This document shows positions 23,239-31,735 of a DNA stretch of 32,718 nt, in pieces; positions within the stretch are counted from its first letter, which is position 1; the number at the start of each line of letters is the position of its first letter. Location of the stretch: NCBI GenBank assembly GCA_012960155.1, contig DUBU01000001.1, positions 103,646-136,363 on the forward strand, given 5' to 3'. The notes below the pieces were generated by a model. That model ran no database searches. It saw only the letters and a program-made list of their open reading frames with translations, and was not told the origin of the DNA. The stretch is from Micavibrio sp. GTDB lineage: Bacteria; Pseudomonadota; Alphaproteobacteria; Micavibrionales; Micavibrionaceae. Position numbers and translations under genes: made by a program.

Positions 23239-24009
23239 ATGACCAGCCTTCTCGAAGAATACTTGGTCGGCGGCGTCTTTGCCTTCATGCTGACATTCGC
23301 GCGTATTGGCGCGGCAGTTACGATTATGCCGGGGGTGGGTGATAGCTTCACGCCTGCCAATATCCGTCTATATATCGCGCTGGGGCTTTCTTTGACACTA
23401 GCGCCTTTAGTGGCACAGCATATTCCGAACCCTGTGCCGCCGACGTCTGTTTTGTTTACCTTGATTGTTATGGAGTTCATTGTCGGTCTGTTCTTTGGCA
23501 CGATTGCCCGTATCTTTATGGCCGCGCTGGACACGGCGGGTATGATTATTTCCACGATGTCAGGCCTTGGTAACGCACAGGTCTTTAACCCGGGCTCTGC
23601 CACGCAAGGCTCGCTGATCGGTGCGCTGCTGTCTGTGACAGGCATGGTGATAGTCTTCGCCACTGAAATGCATCACTTGCTGTTCCTTGGTATTATAGGC
23701 AGCTACGACCTGTTTCCTGTGGGTTCTATTCCGGATGCAGGCTCCATGGCCGAGCTGGTGACTAAAGCCGTAAGCTCGAGCTTCGTGATCGGGCTGCAGC
23801 TCTCGCTGCCGTTTATTCTGATGTCATTGATGATGTATATCGGTATGGGCGTGTTGGCGCGTCTGATGCCGCAAATTCAGGTCTTTATGCTGGCGTTGCC
23901 TTTGCAAATCATGATCGCCTTTGCCACATTGATGTTTGTATTTTCGGCGATCATGCTGTTCTGGGTAACCAAGTTCGAAGAAGCAATGATCTTCTTCTTC
24001 GGCGGTTAG
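23239..24009 (+). CDS. fliR: Flagellar export gate protein FliR
   Basis: The 256-residue inner-membrane protein carries the FliR blocks FMLTFARIGAAVTIMPGVGD, the GLFFGTIARIFMAALDTAGM segment and PQIQVFMLALPLQIMIAFAT, in about six hydrophobic stretches. One FliR with five FliP forms the export pore core. GAGGAG precedes the ATG. In most genomes flhB follows directly; here an unrelated gene on the opposite strand lies between them, with only 2 bases separating the two convergent stops. Confidence 0.96.
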   Translation: MTSLLEEYLVGGVFAFMLTFARIGAAVTIMPGVGDSFTPANIRLYIALGLSLTLAPLVAQHIPNPVPPTSVLFTLIVMEFIVGLFFGTIARIFMAALDTAGMIISTMSGLGNAQVFNPGSATQGSLIGALLSVTGMVIVFATEMHHLLFLGIIGSYDLFPVGSIPDAGSMAELVTKAVSSSFVIGLQLSLPFILMSLMMYIGMGVLARLMPQIQVFMLALPLQIMIAFATLMFVFSAIMLFWVTKFEEAMIFFFGG

Positions 24010-24011
24010 TC

Positions 24012-24371
24012 TTAAGGCGCGATGGTAAAGTCTAAAGCCCTGCCATAGCCGGTTTGATCCATTTCACAGGCAAAATTATCTGCTGTGCTATGAAGTAAGA
24101 AAAACGTTTCGTCCTTATCATCAATTTCGACTTTAAAGGCTGTATGCGGTACGCCGTGAATATCAATAGAACTACGCTCAATTGAAACGGTGCTGTTAAA
24201 TAATGTCGCAAGCTCTGTAATCCAATCCGCAGTCTCATCGGCGTTCATCTCGATGTCATATGGTGCTTCTATACAGAAGTAATCATAATCCGTAGTCGTT
24301 GTCATACCGTGGGCAGTGCTTGCCGCAAATGCAATTGCCGCAGCAGCCGTAAGTGTTTTTGTAAAATTCAT
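24012..24371 (-). CDS. Small secreted protein of unknown function, opposite strand between fliR and flhB
   Basis: The 119-residue protein has a clear Sec signal peptide (MNFTKTLTAAAAIAFAASTA, cleavage near AHG or after it) and an acidic mature part of about 97 residues with two cysteines (in YDYFCIEA and NFACEMD) that could form a disulphide. I do not recognise a family. Upstream on its strand, GGGAGAGCATAATG supplies a ribosome site. It is monocistronic and convergent with fliR, so it is an insertion into an otherwise conserved gene order. Confidence 0.68.
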   Translation of the reverse strand: MNFTKTLTAAAAIAFAASTAHGMTTTTDYDYFCIEAPYDIEMNADETADWITELATLFNSTVSIERSSIDIHGVPHTAFKVEIDDKDETFFLLHSTADNFACEMDQTGYGRALDFTIAP

Positions 24372-24492
24372 TATGCTCTCCCTATATATATTGTGAAGAT
24401 ACGCTAGGGGCAGGGGGCGCGTTTGTCAATTCGCACTGCACACATCACTCGGCAAACGGGACTGGGGACATTTTAACTAATCTTTCTGCAAG

Positions 24493-24525
24493 ATTGACGC
24501 GGCTTTAAAAACAATATGCTAGGCT
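24493..24525 (+). promoter_or_regulatory. Possible promoter giving a leaderless flhB message
   Basis: TTGACG lies at 24493-24498. TGC-TAGGCT (hexamer 24520-24525) stands just 7 bases before the flhB ATG, and no ribosome site is visible. The spacer from TTGACG to TAGGCT is about 21 bases, which is long, so the -35 assignment is weak. Confidence 0.3.
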
Positions 24526-24532
24526 TTGTCTT

Positions 24533-25603
24533 ATGAGTGACGAACAGGATGATGCCCAGAAAACCGAGGACCCGACCCCGAAACGGATCGAAGAGTCGCG
24601 CCGTAAAGGGCAGGTAGCACTATCCCGCGAGATCAATAACTGGATCATGCTGCTCGCGGCAACCATTCTAATTGGCACGGCAGCGCCCCCAATGTTCTCC
24701 AAACTCAGCGCACATATGCGGATGTATCTTGAGTATCCGCACGCCTTTGCGGGGCCGCCGGGTGGTATTGCCAATACGCTGGGGGAATCATTTTGGGTGG
24801 TGCTGGCGATCATGACCATGCCACTACTGATCTTGCTATTCGCAGCTTTTATTGGCCCCTTCATTCAGGTCGGCCCGCTCTTTGCTCCCGAAGTCATCAA
24901 GCCTGACATCAGTAAGATTTCACCTGTAAAAGGCTTTAAGCGTCTGTTCTCACTGCGCGCTCTCATGGAATTTGCCAAGGGTTTGATGAAAATTGCCATT
25001 ATCGGCGTGGTCGGGTACACACTGATTTCTCCCTATTATGATGCACTTGAACATACTATAGGTCTGCCGATACCACTCTTCCTGGACGAACTGATGGCTT
25101 TGGTTATGCGTCTGATGGCAGGCGTGCTGGTCGCACTGATCGTCATCGCCGTAATCGATATCGTCTTTCAGCGAAATGAGCATATGAAAAAGATGCGCAT
25201 GACCAAGCAGGAAATCAAAGACGAATATAAACAAACGGAAGGTGACCCGCACGTCCGCGCCAAGCTCCGCCAGCTCCGTGCGGAACGTGCCCAGCAACGC
25301 ATGATGCAGGCTGTGCCAGAGGCTGACGTAGTCATCACAAACCCGACCCACTTCTCGATTGCTCTGAAATATGACCCCGAAAGCATGGACGCGCCGATCT
25401 GTCTTGCCAAAGGGATTGACGAGGTCGCGCTGCGCATTCGTGAGGTCGCCAAGGAAAATGACATTACGCTCTACGAAAACCCGCCACTTGCGCGGGCGCT
25501 ATATGATGTCATGGAAATTGATGAAGCCATCCCGCCCGAACACTTTAAAGCCGTGGCCGAGGTCATCTCTTATGTGTTTAGATTGAAAGGTAAAATTAAG
25601 TAA
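24533..25603 (+). CDS. flhB: Flagellar export switch protein FlhB
   Basis: The 356-residue protein has the usual charged start DPTPKRIEESRRKGQVALSR, four membrane helices (about 36-55, 88-112, 145-168, 186-213), the connecting helix with RMTKQEIKDEYKQTEGDPH, and the autocleavage motif N270-P-T-H273 in VVITNPTHFSIAL. FlhB cleaves itself at NPTH and switches export from rod/hook to filament substrates on a signal from FliK. Length is typical. There is no clear ribosome site before the ATG. cckA follows after 52 bases. Confidence 0.97.
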   Translation: MSDEQDDAQKTEDPTPKRIEESRRKGQVALSREINNWIMLLAATILIGTAAPPMFSKLSAHMRMYLEYPHAFAGPPGGIANTLGESFWVVLAIMTMPLLILLFAAFIGPFIQVGPLFAPEVIKPDISKISPVKGFKRLFSLRALMEFAKGLMKIAIIGVVGYTLISPYYDALEHTIGLPIPLFLDELMALVMRLMAGVLVALIVIAVIDIVFQRNEHMKKMRMTKQEIKDEYKQTEGDPHVRAKLRQLRAERAQQRMMQAVPEADVVITNPTHFSIALKYDPESMDAPICLAKGIDEVALRIREVAKENDITLYENPPLARALYDVMEIDEAIPPEHFKAVAEVISYVFRLKGKIK

Positions 25604-25620
25604 TTTCTTCCAATCAGCGA

Positions 25621-25648
25621 TTCCGAAATTCTGAAATTCTGGTATTCT
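25621..25648 (+). promoter_or_regulatory. Possible promoter giving a near-leaderless cckA message
   Basis: An extended -10, TGG-TATTCT (hexamer 25643-25648), lies 7 bases before the cckA ATG with a weak TTCCGA at 25621-25626, 16 bases upstream. No ribosome site precedes the ATG. Confidence 0.35.
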
Positions 25649-25655
25649 TACCGCT

Positions 25656-28151
25656 ATGAAACTCGATAATCAGGCGTTCATTGCCAAGCATCATCGTAAT
25701 ACCGAACCGGTAGATAAGAACAAGATATCTCGCAGGAGTGTCGTTGTCTCTTTGCTGCTGGTCTTTCTGTATCTGGTGGTTTGCACCGTAGCGGCGATGA
25801 CCCTGACAATTGATAAGGAAGCGGTGATTGCTGCAGGTCTGGCCTTCCTGTTTGCTTCGGGAATTTCTTATTACGTGCAGAAATCATTCCATATCCGCAG
25901 CGCTAAGGACAAAGAACGTGAATTGGTTCTCGAAGTGCTCGAAGGCAGCCGCGGCGCACGCCTGATTACAGACGCCACTGACCATACTGTTTACGCAAAT
26001 GATAAGTTCAAGGATCTATGCGAACCCTTTGGTAAACCTACGCTTTCTAATGTCTCGAAACTCTTTCAGGAAGACGAGCAAACACTGGCGCATTTCCGTA
26101 TGTTGGCCGACCAAGCGCATCGTGGTCTTACGGATTCTATTGAATTGCACTGTATGTATGATGGCCGGGATAACTGGTATCAGGTAACAGCACAGCCTGT
26201 AGCTGGCTGGGCAGGCTATATTCATTGGCGTATCGACGACATTACGCAACGACTCGAATCGGACCGTGCCATCCGCGATGAACGCGAAAAGCTAATCGAC
26301 TTTACCGATAACGCACCTGTTGGCTTCTTCTCGGTTGATGAACATGGCCGCTTTATGTTTGTAAACGCGACATTGGCGCGCTGGCTCGGCGAAGACATAT
26401 ACACGATCCTGACCGAAGGCTCGCTGCATACATACTTTGAAACCGTGCCTGAAGATGCGCGCCCTTACGACATCACTCCGCATGGCGGCGCCAAGCAAAT
26501 GGCTGAAGTTGTGATGAAAGGTCCTGCAGGTCGCACCTTTACCGCGTCTATCAGTCAAGCCGTTGTGCATGAGGGCGAAGGCATCGTTCGTACAAGAGGC
26601 GTTGTCCACGATCTGACCGCAGAGCGTGCCATGCGTCAGGCGCTTCAAGCCTCAGAAGATAAATTCCAGCGCTTCTTCGCCGAAGCGCCGCTGGGTGTTG
26701 GTATGCTGAATGCCGAAGGCGTCTTTGATGATTGTAATAAGGCACTGGCAGATATGCTCGGCTATGACGTTTCCGAAATGGAAGGTCGTCACCTCGAAGC
26801 CACGATAAAAGATACCGACCGTGACCAGTCAATGAAAGCGCTTAATGCTATCGAAGACAGTAATCACACCTCCGCACCGATGGAAATTATCTTGCTCGGC
26901 AAAACGCGTGAAGTGGCGGTGCAGATGTATGCGCGCCGCATGGAAAACAGCGAAAATCTCGTGCTGCACTTTATCGACCTGACACAACAAAAAGAGCTGG
27001 AAGCCCAGTTCGTGCAATCCCAGAAAATGCAGGCCGTGGGTCAGCTCGCAGGCGGTATCGCGCACGACTTTAACAACTTGCTGACTGCTATTATCGGCTT
27101 CTGTGATCTGCTGCTACTGCGTCACAAAGCAGGCGATCCGTCCTTCTCTGACATTATGCAGATCAAGCAGAACTCCAACCGTGCCGCCAATCTTGTGCGC
27201 CAATTGTTGGCCTTCTCGCGTCAGCAAACCTTGCGCCCGCGCGTGCAGGATATGGGCGATATCCTGACAGAGCTATCACATCTGATGCGCCGCCTGATCG
27301 GTGCCAATATCGAATTGGATGTGGTGCATGGTAATAACCTCGGCCTTGTTAAAGTCGATGTGGGCCAGATGGAACAGGTGCTTATTAACCTTGCCGTAAA
27401 CGCGCGTGATGCTATGGAAGAGGGCGGGCAGCTGACCATCGAAACAGCGAACTTCGAGAACAAGAAGCCCGTCGAGCGCGGCGGAGATATGATGCCCGCA
27501 GGCCATTGGGTAGCAGTGTCTGTGACTGATACAGGCTGCGGCATTCCTGATGAAATTCGCAACCGCATTTTTGAGCCGTTCTTTACCACTAAAGAAGTCG
27601 GTGCGGGTACAGGTCTCGGCCTTGCAACCGTATACGGTATTATCCGTCAGACAGGCGGTTTCCTGGATGTGAAGAGTAAGGTTGGCGAGGGCACAACTTT
27701 CACCATTTATCTGCCCGCCCTGGAAGAGGGCGAAGCCGCCGAAGAAGAAAAAGAAGTCAACATCGAGGATGATACCCGCGATCTGACAGGCACAGCCCGT
27801 ATCCTTCTGGTCGAAGACGAAGACGCTGTGCGCACATTCTCTGCGCGCGCGCTGTCCAATAAAGGCTACGAAGTTCTGGATGCCGATAGCGGCGAATCAG
27901 CGCTTGCGGTTGCCGAAAAAGAATCGGGTACGCTCGACCTGCTGATCACAGATGTGATCATGCCTAACATGGACGGCCCGACGCTGGCAGGGAAAATGCG
28001 TGAGCAGAACGACAAGCTCAAGATCATCTACATTTCAGGCTACACCGAAGAAAAGCTGAAAGATCACATGGGCGAAAACATCTGGTTCCTGCCCAAACCT
28101 TTCACCCTGAAACAGCTCGCCGCCAAGGTAAAAGAAGCGCTGGATGAATAG
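25656..28151 (+). CDS. cckA: CckA-type hybrid histidine kinase
   Basis: The 831-residue protein has two membrane helices (about 29-50 and 56-75), three PAS-like domains (about 90-200, 210-325, 335-445), a HisKA domain with H470 in GGIAHDFNN, and a HATPase domain ([10 protein letters not shown] 578-587, DTGCGI 625-630, GTGLGLATV 651-659). A receiver domain with D766 and K814 is at the C-terminus. This is the architecture of CckA, which through ChpT controls CtrA phosphorylation in alphaproteobacteria, acting as kinase or phosphatase in the inner membrane. In non-Caulobacterales CtrA often governs motility, which fits the location after flhB. ChpT and CtrA are not in the window. Confidence 0.9.
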   Translation: MKLDNQAFIAKHHRNTEPVDKNKISRRSVVVSLLLVFLYLVVCTVAAMTLTIDKEAVIAAGLAFLFASGISYYVQKSFHIRSAKDKERELVLEVLEGSRGARLITDATDHTVYANDKFKDLCEPFGKPTLSNVSKLFQEDEQTLAHFRMLADQAHRGLTDSIELHCMYDGRDNWYQVTAQPVAGWAGYIHWRIDDITQRLESDRAIRDEREKLIDFTDNAPVGFFSVDEHGRFMFVNATLARWLGEDIYTILTEGSLHTYFETVPEDARPYDITPHGGAKQMAEVVMKGPAGRTFTASISQAVVHEGEGIVRTRGVVHDLTAERAMRQALQASEDKFQRFFAEAPLGVGMLNAEGVFDDCNKALADMLGYDVSEMEGRHLEATIKDTDRDQSMKALNAIEDSNHTSAPMEIILLGKTREVAVQMYARRMENSENLVLHFIDLTQQKELEAQFVQSQKMQAVGQLAGGIAHDFNNLLTAIIGFCDLLLLRHKAGDPSFSDIMQIKQNSNRAANLVRQLLAFSRQQTLRPRVQDMGDILTELSHLMRRLIGANIELDVVHGNNLGLVKVDVGQMEQVLINLAVNARDAMEEGGQLTIETANFENKKPVERGGDMMPAGHWVAVSVTDTGCGIPDEIRNRIFEPFFTTKEVGAGTGLGLATVYGIIRQTGGFLDVKSKVGEGTTFTIYLPALEEGEAAEEEKEVNIEDDTRDLTGTARILLVEDEDAVRTFSARALSNKGYEVLDADSGESALAVAEKESGTLDLLITDVIMPNMDGPTLAGKMREQNDKLKIIYISGYTEEKLKDHMGENIWFLPKPFTLKQLAAKVKEALDE

Positions 28152-28177
28152 TCGATTATGAGTCCGCAGCGCCGTTT

Positions 28178-28191
28178 TTCTGTGCTAGAAT
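28178..28191 (+). promoter_or_regulatory. Extended -10 promoter before the hypothetical gene at 28248
   Basis: TTCTGTGCTAGAAT, identical over 14 bases to 16767-16780, has its TAGAAT hexamer at 28186-28191, 57 bases before the ATG. No clear -35 is seen. Confidence 0.4.
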
Positions 28192-28247
28192 TTCCTCAAT
28201 AATAAAAGGCATAAGCCTTATAATAATATATTGAACAGGGACGTTTT

Positions 28248-28709
28248 ATGAAATGCGACTGCAAGTCTGTTTTTAACAGACTCTCTCGTTACGGACGTTA
28301 TGCATTAAAAGGCGCGGCAACGGCCGAGGCTATTACTGACTTCATTGAAAAAGACACGAAGGAGCACCCATGGCGCTTCCCGTTCTACGCGGCTTATCTT
28401 GTCGTGCTGACCACGCCGTTGCCATTTCTGGGGGCGGCAACTATATTGGCGGCTGCGACCGTAGCCTGGGCAAAGTTTGAAGTTGGCCCATTAGCCAAGC
28501 GCCTAAATACCCATATCAAGGAATCATTTAACGAGGCCGCCCTTGGTTGTCGCTATAAAGATCATATTATTGAAGACCCGAATAATAAGGAACGACTGGT
28601 CGTTAAGCCGCTTTCACTGGCATGGCATACAACCAAGCAGGGAGCAAAGAGCAGCTATACTGCGAGCAAGCACGCATTCTCCGCGCTTAAGAATTTAATC
28701 CTCAAATAA
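28248..28709 (+). CDS. Hypothetical membrane protein between cckA and recA
   Basis: The 153-residue protein has a Cys-containing start (MKCDCKS), a hydrophobic region of about 30 residues (about 43-75, FPFYAAYLVVLTTPLPFLGA and onward) that could form one or two helices, and a basic C-terminal tail (SKHAFSALKNLILK). I do not recognise a family. AGGGACG lies before the ATG, and the extended -10 element at 28178 supplies a promoter. It is separated from recA by the LexA box and is probably monocistronic. Confidence 0.6.
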   Translation: MKCDCKSVFNRLSRYGRYALKGAATAEAITDFIEKDTKEHPWRFPFYAAYLVVLTTPLPFLGAATILAAATVAWAKFEVGPLAKRLNTHIKESFNEAALGCRYKDHIIEDPNNKERLVVKPLSLAWHTTKQGAKSSYTASKHAFSALKNLILK

Positions 28710-28710
28710 T

Positions 28711-28725
28711 GTTCTATTTTTGTTC
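28711..28725 (+). promoter_or_regulatory. LexA (SOS) box of recA, alphaproteobacterial GTTC-N7-GTTC type
   Basis: GTTC-TATTTTT-GTTC is an exact match to the direct-repeat SOS box of alphaproteobacteria, 114 bases before the recA ATG. LexA bound here should repress recA until DNA damage. Confidence 0.85.
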
Positions 28726-28838
28726 TTTATGCTTTACAGTGAGAACAAATCATGTACATTTGTATGTAGATAACAGGCAGAGATTCAAAGCGCTGCCATT
28801 GCATTTGACGAAAAACTATACCATAAAGGGGATTAATA

Positions 28839-29987
28839 ATGGCTGTAACCGCAAAGAAATCGGGGGAAACGATGGATAAAATTTCTGCAGGCGATAAGGC
28901 GAAAGCACTCGACGCCGCACTCTCACAAATTGAACGTGCCTTTGGTAAAGGCTCTGTAATGAAACTGAATGGCGAACATAACCCGATGGAGGTTGAGGCC
29001 ATTTCGACAGGCTCACTCGGCCTTGATATCGGTCTGGGTATCGGCGGCGTGCCACGTGGCCGTATCGTCGAAATCTACGGTCCTGAAAGCTCAGGTAAAA
29101 CAACATTGGCACTACATATTATTGCCGAAGCACAAAAGACAGGCGGCACATGTGCCATCGTTGACGCAGAACACGCACTTGACCCGTCTTACGCTAAAAA
29201 GCTTGGCGTAAATGTTGACGAGTTGCTGATTTCACAGCCTGACGCTGGTGAACAGGCATTGGAAATTACAGACACATTGGTACGCTCCGGTGCGCTGGAT
29301 GTTCTGGTGGTCGACTCTGTGGCCGCTCTTGTGCCACGTGCCGAACTTGAAGGTGACATGGGCGATAGCCACGTCGGTCTGCAAGCCCGCCTGATGTCTC
29401 AGGCGCTGCGTAAGCTGACAGGCTCTATTTCACGCTCACGCACTGTTGTGATCTTCATCAACCAGATCCGTATGAAAATCGGTGTGATGTTCGGGTCTCC
29501 TGAAACAACAACAGGCGGTAACGCGCTGAAATTCTATTCATCTGTGCGTATGGATATTCGCCGCATCGGCGCGATTAAGGACAAGGACGAAGTGGTCGGT
29601 AACCAGACACGTGTGAAAGTCGTGAAGAACAAAATGGCACCGCCATTCCGTCAGATCGAATTTGATATCATGTACGGTGAAGGCATCTCCAAAATGGGTG
29701 AACTGCTGGATCTTGGTGTACAAGGTAACATCGTTGAAAAGTCAGGCGCCTGGTTCTCTTATGACGGACAGCGCATCGGGCAGGGGCGTGAAAACTCCAA
29801 GAACTTCCTGCGCGAAAACCCTGATGTAGCGAAAAAGCTGGAAGCGCAAATTCGTAAGAATGCCGGCATTCTGGCTGACTCAATGCTGACAGGTCCTGAT
29901 AGTGCGGAAAACGCAGCTGAAACAGCAGCAGAAGATGTCGCCAATGACGGCGAGACAGGAACAAAAGGTAAGAAAGCAGCAAGCTAA
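28839..29987 (+). CDS. recA: Recombinase RecA
   Basis: The 382-residue protein has the Walker A motif GPESSGKTT, the RecA signature [20 protein letters not shown], loop L2 around IKIGVMFG-like [16 protein letters not shown], and an acidic, Ala-rich C-terminal tail somewhat longer than in E. coli. RecA forms filaments on single-stranded DNA for homologous recombination and triggers LexA self-cleavage. AAGGGG lies before the ATG. It has its own SOS box and terminator, so it is transcribed alone. Confidence 0.98.
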   Translation: MAVTAKKSGETMDKISAGDKAKALDAALSQIERAFGKGSVMKLNGEHNPMEVEAISTGSLGLDIGLGIGGVPRGRIVEIYGPESSGKTTLALHIIAEAQKTGGTCAIVDAEHALDPSYAKKLGVNVDELLISQPDAGEQALEITDTLVRSGALDVLVVDSVAALVPRAELEGDMGDSHVGLQARLMSQALRKLTGSISRSRTVVIFINQIRMKIGVMFGSPETTTGGNALKFYSSVRMDIRRIGAIKDKDEVVGNQTRVKVVKNKMAPPFRQIEFDIMYGEGISKMGELLDLGVQGNIVEKSGAWFSYDGQRIGQGRENSKNFLRENPDVAKKLEAQIRKNAGILADSMLTGPDSAENAAETAAEDVANDGETGTKGKKAAS

Positions 29988-30014
29988 GCCTGCTTTCCAC
30001 ATACCCTTCAAAAC

Positions 30015-30044
30015 AACAAAAGGCCGTCTAGACGGCCTTTTTTT
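30015..30044. terminator. Bidirectional terminator between recA and the dapA-smpB operon
   Basis: AAAGGCCGTC-TA-GACGGCCTTT is a perfect 22-base palindromic stem (30019-30040) followed by T-runs on the plus strand and by TTTTGTTGTTTT-like sequence on the minus strand. Confidence 0.92.
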
Positions 30045-30064
30045 ATCGCAGTATGAAAGTAAGA

Positions 30065-30244
30065 TTAGCGCGGCTTTGGAAACGGAACGTCGTTCTGTAT
30101 GTTGTTGCGTGCCATCCGTTCTTTCAATGTCGGTAGAGGATAATGTTCCTCGAGATCGTCCTTGGCTTTTCTTTCTGCGTCGGCCATCTGGGATGGTGTC
30201 ATCCCGGCCCAGGCAGCGCCCAGTCGTTCCCAACTTCCAGCCAT
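30065..30244 (-). CDS. Conserved-looking 59-residue small protein downstream of smpB
   Basis: The protein starts MAGSWERLGAAWAGMTPSQM, continues with a charged helix (ADAERKAKDDLEEHY) and ends NDVPFPKPR. It is soluble, has no cysteines, and has a natural amino-acid balance with tryptophans at 5 and 12. AAGGA lies about 8 bases before the ATG at 30244. It lies 83 bases after smpB on the same strand and is followed directly by the terminator, so it is probably the last gene of dapA-smpB. I do not recognise a family. Its shortness is the main reason for doubt. Confidence 0.6.
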   Translation of the reverse strand: MAGSWERLGAAWAGMTPSQMADAERKAKDDLEEHYPLPTLKERMARNNIQNDVPFPKPR

Positions 30245-30327
30245 ATGTTTTTCCTTCTCAGCTAGTTGAAAGTTACGCGGGCTTTATAACGAATAGGGCT
30301 AGGAAATACCAAATAAAAATGCGGGCA

Positions 30328-30822
30328 TCAGGCATTCTTATTCTTCATAACGCGCTGCTTGTCACGGTTCCAGTCGCGTTCCTTGATGCTATCGCGCTTA
30401 TCGTGCTGCTTCTTACCTTTGGCAAGGGCTATCTCCAGCTTGGCCAGCCCCTTGTCATTAAAGTAAAGGCGCGTGGCCATAATGGTATAGCCCTCACGCG
30501 TGACAGAGCCGAGGAGCTTGTTAATTTCGCGGCGCTTAAGTAATAGACGGCGCGGTCTTGTCGGTGTGTGCTGCAAGTGACCGCCCGCCTGTGTGTACTC
30601 GGCGATATTGGCATTATATAGGTAAATCTCGTCACCCTTAGGGCCGACATAGGATTCATTGATACTGCACTGACCCAGGCGTAAGGATTTTACCTCTGTG
30701 CCAGTCAGTTCAATACCTGCTTCGAATTTGTCCTCAAGGGCATAATCGAAACGAGCGCGACGGTTTTCAGCAACCGTCGCGTTCGTAGAATGCATACCCT
30801 TTTTGTCTTTTTTCTTAACCAT
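30328..30822 (-). CDS. smpB: SsrA-binding protein SmpB
   Basis: The 164-residue protein has the SmpB core [20 protein letters not shown] with [30 protein letters not shown] and the basic C-terminal tail [20 protein letters not shown]. SmpB delivers tmRNA to stalled ribosomes for trans-translation; its C-terminal tail probes the empty mRNA channel. The ATG at 30822 overlaps the end of dapA by 8 bases. No ssrA gene was seen in the window. Confidence 0.97.
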   Translation of the reverse strand: MVKKKDKKGMHSTNATVAENRRARFDYALEDKFEAGIELTGTEVKSLRLGQCSINESYVGPKGDEIYLYNANIAEYTQAGGHLQHTPTRPRRLLLKRREINKLLGSVTREGYTIMATRLYFNDKGLAKLEIALAKGKKQHDKRDSIKERDWNRDKQRVMKNKNA

Positions 30823-31720
30823 GTGCCTTAAGTGGTGCGTTTGTATCGGCCTCTAAATGGAGGCTTTCAAGTGCATTGTCAACCTGCACACGCGCTTCGG
30901 CAGATGCCGGCAGCAGTGGAAGGCGCAGTTCTTCGGTACAGAGACCGAATTTAGACAGCGCATATTTTGCTGACTGTGGTGATGTTTCGCAGAACAGAGC
31001 GTTATGCAGCGGCATCAGGCGTTCTTGCATGGCACGCGCACCGTCTACGTCGCCCGCTTGCCACAGGTCATGCAGCTCGGCACATAAATGAGGTACAACG
31101 TTTGATGTTACAGAGATGATGCCTTGTCCACCTTCGCTGAGGTAATCAAAGATCTGACCGTCTTCACCTGACAATTGAACAAAGTCAGGGCCGCAAGTTT
31201 CAAGCTGCTTCTTCACACGGCTTAGGTCACCCGTCGCATCCTTAACACCGATGATGTTGCTTTCTTTGGCTAGACGACCCATTGTCTCGGGCTTCATGTC
31301 AATGACGCTACGGCCGGGAATATTGTAGATAATGATCGGAATATTTACCGTGCTGGCAATTGTGTAGTAATGCGCAAACAGGCCTTCTTGTGTCGGTTTG
31401 TTATAGTATGGCGTTACAATCAGTGCAGCATCTACGCCCGCTTCCAGTGAGTGTTTCGTGAAATCGATCGCTTCTCTTGTGGAATTCGAACCCGTTCCTG
31501 CAATAACCGGAATTCTCCCCTTGACCACGTCAACACAACGCTCGACAATGCGCATATGTTCATCATGAGTCAGAGTAGGGGATTCACCCGTTGTACCACA
31601 GGGGACGACACCGTCGGTGCCGTTCTCGATTTGACGTTCTACCAGCGTATCAAAAGCCTGCCAGTCAACCTCCTGATTTTTAAACGGCGTAACCAGAGCC
31701 GTAATCGAACCTTTAAACAT
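30815..31720 (-). CDS. dapA: 4-hydroxy-tetrahydrodipicolinate synthase DapA
   Basis: The 301-residue protein starts [15 protein letters not shown] and carries the family blocks [15 protein letters not shown], the catalytic Tyr in [12 protein letters not shown], the Schiff-base Lys in [14 protein letters not shown], and VTSNVVPHL. It condenses pyruvate and aspartate semialdehyde in the lysine and meso-diaminopimelate pathway, which supplies peptidoglycan. The ATG at 31720 is chosen by family alignment; a TTG at 31735 only adds five residues. It is slightly longer than usual (about 292). smpB is coupled downstream. Divergent to it is a lytic transglycosylase gene. Confidence 0.96.
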   Translation of the reverse strand: MFKGSITALVTPFKNQEVDWQAFDTLVERQIENGTDGVVPCGTTGESPTLTHDEHMRIVERCVDVVKGRIPVIAGTGSNSTREAIDFTKHSLEAGVDAALIVTPYYNKPTQEGLFAHYYTIASTVNIPIIIYNIPGRSVIDMKPETMGRLAKESNIIGVKDATGDLSRVKKQLETCGPDFVQLSGEDGQIFDYLSEGGQGIISVTSNVVPHLCAELHDLWQAGDVDGARAMQERLMPLHNALFCETSPQSAKYALSKFGLCTEELRLPLLPASAEARVQVDNALESLHLEADTNAPLKAHG

Positions 31721-31735
31721 GTTCTGTTCTTTCAA

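Noticed and set aside
29902-30543. Plus-strand 213-residue frame across the recA terminator and smpB
   Set aside because: It starts inside recA, crosses a strong terminator and is antisense to smpB and the 59-residue gene.
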